The notes beneath the pieces were generated by a model. That model ran no database searches. It saw only the letters and a list, made by a program, of their open reading frames with translations, and was not told where the DNA came from. Positions 8,603-15,585 of a stretch of DNA of 15,585 nucleotides are shown here, piece after piece. The first letter of the stretch is position 1; each line of letters starts with the position of its first letter. The translations under genes were made by a program, and so were the position numbers. Source of the stretch: Acidobacteriota bacterium (GTDB lineage: Bacteria > Acidobacteriota > Blastocatellia > Pyrinomonadales > Pyrinomonadaceae); NCBI GenBank assembly GCA_016718135.1, contig JADKEF010000014.1, positions 1 to 15,585 on the forward strand, given 5' to 3'.

Positions 8603-8853
8603 TAAAGAGATTCTGGCGTCATTGATCCTTGGGCGGGGGACAAATTATTTCTTACGTGAAAAATGCTAAAAATAAATTCTAGTGAAATGAGGCATAATCA
8701 CATTAAAATTGCTAGTAAAATAAATTTTGTCTTCTGATTCAGTTTTATCAAAGAATCCAAAAAAATTAAAACATCAAATTATATTTTGTAATCAATTTTT
8801 AGCAGAACTTAAGTGTGGGGTTGAAGATATTTTCTTTATATTGCTAAAGATGC
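8603..8853. other. Convergent intergenic region without a clear gene
   Basis: Lies between the 3' ends of uvrB and the ParA-like gene. I recognise no protein family in any frame. It contains G/C-rich patches unusual for this window (a CTTGGGCGGGGGAC patch at 8622-8640). The end of the ParA-like protein may extend a few tens of bases into it, because its last frame is uncertain. Confidence 0.4.
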
Positions 8854-9555
8854 TTAACTCTGATTTCCCCGCGCCGGTGCGTTTTCCCAAAGAATTAAGT
8901 ATGTTGCTTCTAAGCAGGGGTTTTTACTAAAAGTCGCATTCATCATATTTACATCTTTGGGAATTGAAACATTCATCATTAAACTTGGATATTTTTTATA
9001 CAATTCCCGATTTTACTTTAAATGCTGCTTTTATATTTCTTTCATAAACTGTTAGAAAATATCCATCAATTGTTAAATTGTTGTTGTATAATGTTCTAAC
9101 ATATTCAACTCTTTAGCCAAAGTTTTAATGCGATCTAAAGAATATTCATCAGTTCTAATAGGTACAATTACAGAATCCTGAAGCAATTAATGCAAGCGAG
9201 GTGGTTCCAAATAAATACGGCGGGCAATCAAAATTATAAATTCAAAATTTGATCTTATACTATTAATAATATTTCTGAGTAAGAAATTATTTGCCATCAA
9301 TCTGTTTTGCCTACCTTCTTCAATTGAATTTAATTTCATTTGCGGAATGCAAAACAAATTTTCAACTTCGGTTGGATGAATAACTTTATCTATTGTTTTG
9401 GAATAGCTAAAAACATCGAAAACATCTCCAAAAACATTTTCCTCATTAAACCCTATGAAAGTGAACAAGAAGCGGTTGGATCCAAATCAACAATAAAGTG
9501 TTTTAAAATTTCGATTGGCAAATCTAAACATTAAGTTTTGATTTACTATTCACAT
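8854..9555 (-). CDS. ParA/MinD-like ATPase, P-loop apparently missing
   Basis: Deviant-Walker ATPase related to ParA/Soj, normally driving chromosome, plasmid or cargo positioning. Readable blocks: IVNQ, NLMFRFANRNFKT, then after a shift FIVDLDPTASCSLS (Walker A' / motif II Asp), GFNEENVFGDVFDVF, IDKVIHPTEVENLFCIPQM, LLRNIINSIRSNFEFI, FDCPPYLFGTTSLALIASD (Walker B region), SVIVPIRTDEYSLDRIKTL, NLTIDGYFLTVYER, NVSIPKDV and FSKNPCLEATY. IVNQ runs in frame directly into NL, where the family has the KGGVGKTT P-loop between them. So about 11 residues, including the catalytic loop, appear deleted. The start overlaps the 3' end of the oxidoreductase gene; the ATG at 9555 is followed in frame by TGA, probably an error. 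Many frameshifts; C-terminal end approximate. No parB partner seen. Confidence 0.8.
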
Positions 9556-10522
9556 TTTAAATATTTTTCACAGATTTTTTGCATTGCTGAATTTGCCGAA
9601 TTAAATGCCCAAATTATTGATCCGCCTTTTTGTCCCGCACTTAAATCACCAATTAAAAACAATCCGGAAACATTGGTTTCATATCCTTCTTTAAGAAATG
9701 GCTCGGGACCTATAAATTCTATTCCGATTGTTTTAAGAAAATTCTCCGGCGTACTTCCCCCTAAAGCATAAACAATATAATCAAATACAATACTTCCCAA
9801 ATTTTCTTCTGCAAAATTAGCAATTGGTTTATTCTCTTTGATGTAATAGAATTAATATTAGAGTTTAGAAGAAAATTTACCTTACTATTTTCGGCAAGAG
9901 TTTAAAAAACTTTGCTTATTTATATTATTCATTCGTGAAAATTCATTTTTCTATAACTTAAGTAAACCTCATTATTTTCAATTTCTTCAGATAAAAATTG
10001 ACAATATTCAGATGCAGAATTCCGCCGCCAACAACCAAAACTTTTGAATTTTTATTTCAAAGGTTGTTAAATCAAACAGAACTTTTCTTTTAATTCTGGG
10101 GTATTTTATATTCCGGTTTGTTTGGTTTTCCTAAAATGCCAACAGCAATTGCAATAATTCTTGATTGATAAATATTTTTATCTGAATTAACTTAAGGAGC
10201 CATCGGTTTCAGATTTTTCAATTTTGAAAACAGTTTCATTGTAATGAACATTTAATTCGTTTTCTTCAATCGCTTTATCCAAATACGAAATTGTTTCGTG
10301 TTTTGTTGAATCCATTAAACACATAACTCCCGTGCAAACCGGCGTAAATCCTTTATAATTTGCAGTAACTAATTTTTTATCAGGATAATATTTTTTAATA
10401 GTAAAAAGAATGTTCTGCAGATTTTTCTATTATTGAAATTTTTCTTTGAAACACCAAAATTATGCGCTTCAACACCAAACTAATTCCGCCAGGGGCCAAC
10501 CAATAATTATTATTTCGTACAT
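9546..10522 (-). CDS. FAD/NAD(P)-dependent oxidoreductase, thioredoxin-reductase-like
   Basis: Two-dinucleotide-fold flavoprotein of the thioredoxin reductase superfamily; substrate unknown. The ATG at 10522 has AAGGAT 6 bases upstream. The N-terminus MYEIIIIG continues after shifts as GAGPAG-like FAD fold, then KKYYPDKKLVTANYKGFTPV, CTGVMCLMDSTKHET, SRIIAIAVGILGKPNKPEY and VLVVGGGNSASEYCQFL (NAD(P) fold GGGxSAxE). It ends with SIVFDYIVYALGGSTPENFL, GYETNVSGLFLIGDLSAGQ and GGSIIWAFNSA. About 325 aa, normal. The canonical CxxC of thioredoxin reductase is not visible where expected; instead Cys residues occur in VCTGVMC, five residues apart. The 3' end overlaps the ParA-like gene, so the two are probably cotranscribed. 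About eight frameshifts. Confidence 0.87.
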
Positions 10523-10656
10523 TTTATCCTTAAATTTTTTACAAAATATGATGTATAATTTAATTTATAGGATTCAATTTTGCTTTTCCAATATCGAAAA
10601 TAAATTATTATAAATTTTGAAAAAAATAATTCCTAAAAATTGAAAATAAAAATTTT
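10523..10656. other. Divergent intergenic region
   Basis: A 134-base, very A/T-rich stretch between divergent starts of the oxidoreductase and the secreted esterase; it should hold promoters for both. I found no convincing TTG-N19-TAnnTTTG pair and no hairpin of note. Confidence 0.4.
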
Positions 10657-11879
10657 ATGAAAAAATTCTAAATATTTATTGCAAATATTTAATTTTTTCA
10701 ATTAATATTTTTGCACAATATGATTCTCTTTATCATAATGAAATTTGGCGAACTTATTTAACCCATCTTCCACCTCAATATAGTTCAAATGAAGATAAAG
10801 AATATCCACTTGTCTTGGTTTTGCATGGGGATTTGGAATGCTTACAATATTGAAGAACAATCACAATTTAGCAATAAAGCAGATACGGCAAAATTCCATT
10901 TATTGTTGTTTATCCGGAAGGTGTGAAAGTCCGATAAACATTACAACTTGGAATGCCGGAGGCTGGATATTGGGTAAATACAAATATTGATGATGTTGAT
11001 TTTATTTCTACTTTGTTAGACACAATTGAAAGCAAATATAAAATAGATAAAAATAGAATTTACGCCAGCGGATTATCAAACGGCGGAATGATGAGTTATC
11101 GATTAGCCGCAGAATTAAGTAATAGAATTGCCGCAATAGCCCGGTTGCTTCAATGATGGGTTAATGAAAATATTTTTGAACCAATAAATCCAATTCCAAT
11201 AATTCATTTGCATTCATTTTTGATGACAGCGTTCCTATTGAAGGAGGTTTGGGAGACGGTGCTGCAAATTATGAATATCCTGCCTTAGATTCGGTTTAAA
11301 TATTTGGGCAAATATTAATAACTGTAATAAAATTGATATTGTTTTTGATGAACCAGGAAAATATCTTTATAAAACTTGGACGAATTGCAATGATGAAAAA
11401 AATATTGATTTATATGTAACTTATGATGGCGGACATTCTTGGCCCGGAGGAACAGTTCCAAGAATTGGTGCAGATCCGGTTTCTGAGCAGATAAATGCAA
11501 CAATTTAATTTGGATTTTTTCTAAAGCATCCGAAGGAAAATCCGACAAATATTAATTTGAAAAAAGAATTAAATTCGAGTTTTGAACTTTATCAAAATTA
11601 TCCGAATCCGTTTAATCCAACAACAAAATTAAAATATCATTCTCTTTTTGTCATTAAAACGAAGAGAGAAAAGATCCTTCGGAGAATGCTGGCCCCTCAA
11701 AATGACAATGTAAAATTACTTGTATTTGATGTTTTAGGTAGAAAGTAAACACTTTAGTAAATGAAATTCAAAATCTGGAAATTATGAAATTCAGTTTGAT
11801 GGAAACTTCTACCAAGCGGAATTTATTTTTATAGATTACAATTCAATAATTTTCTAAAACAAAATCTATGTTATTATAA
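10657..11879 (+). CDS. Secreted PHB-depolymerase-like esterase with T9SS sorting domain
   Basis: Extracellular esterase of the polyhydroxybutyrate depolymerase/LpqC group (COG3509-like); true substrate unknown. The N-terminus MKKF plus a hydrophobic stretch ending INIFAQ-like sequence is a broken signal peptide. Blocks: WRTYLTHLPPQYSSNEDKEY, PLVLVLHG, FIVVYPEGVK, TTWNAGG, GYWVNTNIDDVDFISTLLDT and NRIYASGLSNGGMMSYRLAA. Catalytic residues are Ser in GLSNGG, Asp in FDDSVPI-like sequence and His in DGGHSWPGG. The tail SSFELYQNYPNPFNPTTKL, NVKLLVFDVLGRK, LVNEIQKSGNYEIQFDG and SGIYFYRLQFNNF is the type IX C-terminal sorting domain, which directs outer-membrane export and is then removed. A 61-bp inverted-repeat element interrupts this tail. 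At least seven frameshifts. Confidence 0.88.
11648..11708. repeat. 61-bp inverted-repeat element inside the T9SS tail
   Basis: TTGTCATT (11648-11655) and AATGACAA (11701-11708) are perfect 8-bp terminal inverted repeats flanking an interior that contains GAAGAGAG and GATCCTTCGGAG. It sits exactly where the sorting domain normally passes from TTKLKY to NVKLL. In the current frame it is translated as about 22 extra residues (SLFVIKTKREK then ILRRMLAPQND) without a stop. The interior is less A/T-rich than the surrounding gene. The TGTCATT ends match the elements at 3829-3857 (one end) and 6512-6552 (both ends). Confidence 0.65.
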
Positions 11880-11910
11880 AATTAAAGTAGAAATATTGAT
11901 TTATCAAATC

Positions 11911-12540
11911 TCAAAACAAATCTCTACCAAATTTTTCAATACAAATCTGCAATGGATAAATATCTTTCGCCGCTATCATAATTAAAACCCAAGACTGTAG
12001 TCCTTCAGAAATTTCAGCAATTTTATTAATTGCAGCTAAAGTTGCTCCGGAAGAAATTCCTCCGAATAACCCTTCTTCCTTTGCAGCTCTTTGCGCAAAT
12101 TCAAAAGCCTCTTCTTTTTCAATTTGAATAACTCCATCCAACAAATTTGTGTTCAAATTTTTAGGAATAAATCCCGCTCCAATTCCTTGTATTGGATGCG
12201 GACCGGTTTTCCACCGCTAATTACTGGTGAAAGAACTGGTTCAACCGCAAAAACTTTTAAATGTGGAAATTTAATTTTTTAAAACTTGCGCTACTCCGTT
12301 ATGTCCGCCGGTTCCAACTCCTTTTTTAAGATTCCTTTTTCCTCCGCATCTTCAATCATAGAAAGAGCAATTCTATCTTTTATACTTCCACCGGGATTTG
12401 CTCTTTCAAGTTTTATCCAAACATTAATTTTATCGCCAAATAATTTATTTATTTTAAGATGTGGTGTATTTCCTATGGTTTGTATAGGCTATATTTTCCC
12501 TGCTTTTTTGGGGATCTAAAAGACTTTTGTGCCTTCTTGA
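11911..12540 (-). CDS. cysK: Cysteine synthase, internal segment missing
   Basis: O-acetylserine sulfhydrylase: PLP-dependent conversion of O-acetylserine and sulfide to cysteine. N-terminal blocks: TIGNTPHLKINKLFGDK, VWIKLERANPGGSIKDR (PLP-binding Lys) and IALSMIEDAEEKGILK. The next readable residues are GVGTGGHNGVAQVLK, which in the family lie about 110 residues further on. The rest is normal: FPHLKVFAVEPV, GPHPIQGIGAGFIPKNLNT, DGVIQIEKEEAFEFAQRAA and FGGISSGATLAA (PLP-ring Ser region), ending IEKFGRDLF. The missing part includes the conserved TSGNTG substrate loop, so the product as written would be inactive. CysK and CysM cannot be firmly separated. The start is not clear: no ATG lies between the cysE stop (12554) and the first conserved block; the boundary is approximate. 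Directly downstream of cysE. Confidence 0.88.
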
Positions 12541-12553
12541 GGGAATTAAGTTA

Positions 12554-13391
12554 TTAAATAATAAATTCTAATGGTTCCGGTTCACTTGTTTTTCTTAATC
12601 GAACTTCACTTTTATGATAGACTATTGAATTTTCCGAAACACTTTCAGTCAGCCAAACATTACCCAATAACACTATTTTTCCAATTACAGTATTTCCACC
12701 TAAAATTACGGCTTGTGCATAAATAATTACATTATCATTTATTGTTGATGTCTTTTAGTCTGCGCTAAATTTTTATCAACACTTAATGCTCCCAAAGTTA
12801 CACCTTGATAAATCCTTACATTATTTCCAATTTCCTGCAAGTTTCGCCAATTACAATTCCAGTTCCGTGATCAACGAAAAAGAATGACCAATTTTTGCTC
12901 CGGATGGATATCAATTCCCGTTTCCGATGTGCATATTCAGTTAAGATTCTTGTAGAATCGGAACTTTTTGATTAAATAAAACGTGAGCAAATCTATAAAT
13001 TGCAATTGCTCTAAATCCCGGGTAAGCTAAAATTACTTCATCAATATTATGCGCGGCGGGATCTCCTTCATAAATTGCTTTTGCATCATTCCAAAGTTCA
13101 GTATTAATATTATAAATTTCCTCGAAAAAATTGTCACTTAATTTATCAATGTTTTCAATCGAAATTATTATTTAACAAAATTAAGAGTGATTTTAAATTC
13201 CGTTTTAGTAAAATCAATTTACTTTTTATGTCATTCTCCGTGTAATAAATATCAGATGTAAAATGAGGAAAAAGTAACTGCATTAAATCATTTATAAATT
13301 TTTGCGCTTCAACTTTAATAGGTTTTATGGCTTTGTGTTCTTTTCTTAATTCAATTAATGTTTTTGAAAGTTTGCTAAAATTTGTTTCCAT
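12554..13391 (-). CDS. cysE: Serine O-acetyltransferase
   Basis: Acetyl-CoA plus serine to O-acetylserine, the substrate of the cysteine synthase encoded next. The N-terminal helical part starts METNFSKLSKTLIELRKEHK (ATG at 13391). Then ELWNDAKAIYEGDPAAHNID, EVILAYPGFRAIAIYRFAHV, KVPILPRILTEYAHRKTGID, IHPGAKIGHSFFVDHGTGIV and VIGETCRKL lead into the left-handed beta-helix hexapeptide repeats: YQGVTLGALS, RHPTINDNVIIYAQAVILGG, VIGKIV and GNVWLTESVSENSIVYH. The catalytic His lies in DPAAHN or VDHGTG. About 279 aa, close to the Bacteroidota/EpsC-like type. Several frameshifts (near 12760, 12830, 12885, 12945, 13165). Forms a two-gene cysteine operon with cysK. Confidence 0.94.
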
Positions 13392-13651
13392 AAAAATATT
13401 ATCTCCAATTATTCAATAGAATACTATTAGGATTTCTAAAATGTGTGTGAATGAAATAAATATTTTGAGCATCAACAGATGCAAGGTAGAATGGTATCCG
13501 TGTGTTAAATTTGGATTGCTAAAGATTTCTATGTGTGAAAGAATTTTCATAATTAAATAATAAAAATAAAAGATTCTGTGTCAACTTATAGAATTTGGGA
13601 TATTCTTATTTTTATAAAATTACTGCAGACAAATGCTCTGCGGCTATTTTG
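13392..13651. other. Intergenic region between pgi and cysE
   Basis: 260 A/T-rich bases between the glucose-6-phosphate isomerase stop and the cysE start, both on the minus strand. It holds a small hairpin at 13625-13641 and presumably the cysE promoter, which I could not place. No ORF of note. Confidence 0.4.
13625..13641 (-). terminator. Weak candidate terminator after pgi
   Basis: GCAGA (13625-13629) and TCTGC (13637-13641) form a 5-bp stem with a 7-base loop, and a further G-U and C-G pair can be added. It lies 10 bases beyond the pgi stop and is followed on the minus strand by AGTAATTTTAT, a poor U-tract. Placement is right but the structure is marginal. Confidence 0.35.
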
Positions 13652-15335
13652 TTAAATCAAATTTGCAATTTTATCAATATTCGAGCCTTTACGTTATCTC
13701 CTAAATGAATTGTAATTACTTTTCTATTGTTATTCAATAATGCTTGGCGGTCTCCCATTAGCTGAGCATCAATTAAAACTCCAAATGAAAATTCTGATTC
13801 ATCTTTACCAATTTCATTTGGAATTTCAACATCCTCATTTCTATTTGAAGTAAATTGTATGAACAAACCGTTTCCGGCATCACCTTTGTGCAATTGTCCG
13901 GTTGAATGCAAAAATCTTGGTCCATATCCAATAGTTACAGAAGTTTTATATTTTTTTTGAATTATTGTTCTAAGTTTTTTGAAGCAAATTTGATGTTTCA
14001 TAATTTGAGAATATATGTTTGAATTGAAACATAATTATATTTTTACTTTATCTAAATCTGCCAAAATTCATGAATTGCATTTTTAAAGTTTGGCTGATTT
14101 GTATTTCCGCTTAGTTTAATTCCATTTTCTTCAATTGCAAAATTTAATTGAGGAAGTTCACCTTTTCTAAATAATTATTTAATCATTGCTTTTGCTTCAA
14201 CTTTTGCAGATTCAACATTTGGTTGATCAAATGGTTGAATTCCCAAAACTCCAACCGGAAACTGCCGTTGCAAATTCCCATCTGAAAAATTCTCCGCCCA
14301 AATCATATTCATCATTTAAAATTATCTCAATAATTGATGACCGGCATTTTTAAGTTTTTCTATTTTTTCAGAATTTGAATTTTCGTTATCAAAATGTGTA
14401 TAAACAAAAACTCTATCATTTGTATAAAATTCTGGAGATTCCAAACTTTCGCTTTCGATTGGTAAAATTCTAACTCCATTTTTCCGGTACTTTCTGCAAT
14501 TAATTGCTCAACCCAAGTTCCGAATGAAATATTTTTTCCGAATAAACAAAAGTAAGTTTGTCTCTTCCTAATTTTGCAAGCTCACCAATAATTACTCCAA
14601 TTTCTGCACTTTGTGTTTTGTCTTTTTTGAATCTTCAACAACTCGTTTCGCATTATTTAAAAATTTATTTAAGTCAATTCCAATCAAAGTAGCCGGAACG
14701 CTTCCGAAAAAGAAAGAACAGAATACTTCTGCCAATATTGGGATTGTTCTACAAATATTTTTCTGAAATTTAATTGTTGAGCTATTTGTTCAAGTCCGCT
14801 GCCCGGATCTGTAATTGCAATAAATGTCTGCTTACTTTTTTCTGTACCAAGTTTATTTGGCAAAAGGTAAAAAATATTTGCAGAAAGATAAAGTCTCAAT
14901 TGTTCCGCCGGATTTTGTAGAAACAATATATAACGTTTTTTGCGGATCTAAATTTTTTGTAAAATTCATTACTGCAACGGGATCTGTACTATCCAAAACT
15001 TTCATATTTAGGTAATTTGTTTTTGTTCCGAATGAAAACTGAAAACTTCCGGAGCAAGACTTGAACCGCCCATTCCTAATAACAAAGCATCAGTAAATCC
15101 TTCAGATTTTATTTCTTCAACAAAATGAATTTATTTCTTCAAGATGTGATAAAGTTTGCTTCTGCGCTAAATAACCAATCAAGTCTGTTTGAAATTTCTT
15201 GGGAGAATTGGACCAAACCGTATAATCCTTTTCCCAAATTCTTTTTACAATTTTTTCATTTATTAATTTTTCAATTTTCTTATCAATTTGATTTTGATAA
15301 TTACCTAAATACATTTTGATATTATTATTATTCAT
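13652..15335 (-). CDS. pgi: Glucose-6-phosphate isomerase (transaldolase-fused type PGI domain)
   Basis: Interconverts glucose-6-phosphate and fructose-6-phosphate. Blocks from the ATG at 15335: KIVKRIWEKDYTVWSNSPK, EIKSEGFTDALLLGMGGSSL, APEVF, VLDSTDPVAVMNF, LYIVSTKSGGTIETLSF, TFIAITDPGSGLEQIAQQ, FFGSVPATLIGIDL, VRILPIESESL, FPVGVLGIQPFDQPNVESAK, then GYGPRFLHSTGQLHKGDAG, NGLFIQFTSNRNEDVEIPNE and DAQLMGDRQALL. GMGGSSLAPEVF and STGQLHKG with a QPNVE segment are typical of the isomerase half of bifunctional transaldolase/PGI proteins, more than of classical E. coli Pgi. About 561 aa fits a stand-alone isomerase; no transaldolase domain is present. The start overlaps the upstream stop as ATGA. 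About nine frameshifts; the end at 13652 assumes the frame reading DKIANLI. Confidence 0.92.
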
Positions 15336-15585
15336 TTAAACTTCCTTATGATTTCATTCAAAAATATTAGTCTTTTTTTATCGTATACCTGCCAATTTTT
15401 TGGAACTATTAATCTTGCTCCTCTGCTAAAAGTTAAATATGACCAAGCCCAGCTTATCAAAACAAAAACTCGATTTTTAAACCCGCTTAAATAATAAATA
15501 TGAATTAAAAGCCAAGTTAGCCATGCAAAAATCCGCCAAATTTTATTTTCTTAGTTTCAACAACTGCTTTACTTCTTCCAATTGT
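15332..15585 (-). CDS. Type II NADH dehydrogenase, C-terminal part (runs off window)
   Basis: NAD(P)/FAD-dependent oxidoreductase resembling NDH-2, a peripheral membrane enzyme passing electrons from NADH to quinone without pumping protons. Only about the last 85 residues are present: VVETKKIKFGGF, AWLTWLLIHIYYLSGFKNRV, FVLISWAWSYLTFSRGARLI, VPKNWQ and NEIIRKFK. The hydrophobic segment with IHIYYLSGFKNR and SWAWSYLTFSRGARL is the characteristic C-terminal membrane anchor of this family. The FAD and NADH folds lie beyond the right edge. Two or more frameshifts. Its stop overlaps the pgi start as ATGA, so the two are probably cotranscribed. Confidence 0.83.

Noticed and set aside
9538..9771. 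Plus-strand ORF opposite the oxidoreductase
   Set aside because: Shadow; the minus strand carries the conserved GDLSAGQ and ALGGSTPENFL motifs.
13226..13245. GTCATTCTCC, a possible further copy of the TGTCATT element
   Set aside because: It lies in the cysE coding sequence (ENDIKSK), has no partner arm, and no hairpin.
1..15585. CRISPR array, tRNA, rRNA, transposase or integrase
   Set aside because: No regularly spaced repeats, cloverleaf with TTCGANTC-type arm, or transposase motifs were seen on either strand.

Overview
The window reads as AT-rich chromosome from a member of the Bacteroidota/Ignavibacteriota branch, most likely Ignavibacteria-like. The clues are low GC, a type IX secretion C-terminal sorting domain (motif LYQNYPNPFNPTTK), a GIN-domain lipoprotein, an EpsC-like serine acetyltransferase and a Bacteroidota-style promoter (TTG-N19-TAnnTTTG). 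No rRNA, tRNA, CRISPR array or transposase was seen.

Almost every gene is broken by small indels, mostly at homopolymers, yet the conserved protein sequence resumes in another frame each time. In hisG two opposite shifts cancel within about 60 bases. The best explanation is uncorrected sequencing error in a long-read or low-coverage assembly, not mass pseudogenisation. I therefore annotate whole genes across the shifts. Two larger losses stand out: about 110 codons from the middle of cysK, and an apparently in-frame loss of the P-loop from a ParA-like gene.

Layout. (1) 1-4912, minus strand: histidine operon hisG-hisD-hisC-hisB-hisH-hisA, running off the left edge, with ATGA overlaps at hisD/hisC and hisB/hisH. 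It is preceded by a 22-residue leader peptide with four consecutive His codons, a terminator hairpin, a matching antiterminator segment and a good promoter: a complete-looking his attenuator, which is the most interesting item here. (2) 4990-5702, minus: a putative esterase. (3) 5857-8602, plus: a DUF2807/GIN-domain lipoprotein, a palindrome, then uvrB. (4) about 8854-10522, minus: an FAD/NAD(P) oxidoreductase overlapping a ParA-like ATPase gene. (5) 10657-11879, plus: a secreted polyhydroxybutyrate-depolymerase-like esterase with a T9SS tail; a 61-bp inverted-repeat element lies inside the tail coding sequence. (6) 11911-13391, minus: cysE then cysK, the two steps from serine to cysteine. (7) 13652-15585, minus: the C-terminus of a type II NADH dehydrogenase overlapping a glucose-6-phosphate isomerase of the transaldolase-fused type.

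Three sites (3829-3857, 6512-6552, 11648-11708) share a TGTCATT-type arm with hairpin or inverted-repeat structure. They may belong to a dispersed palindromic repeat family. One sits at the hisD start and may supply its start codon; another is translated inside a protein.
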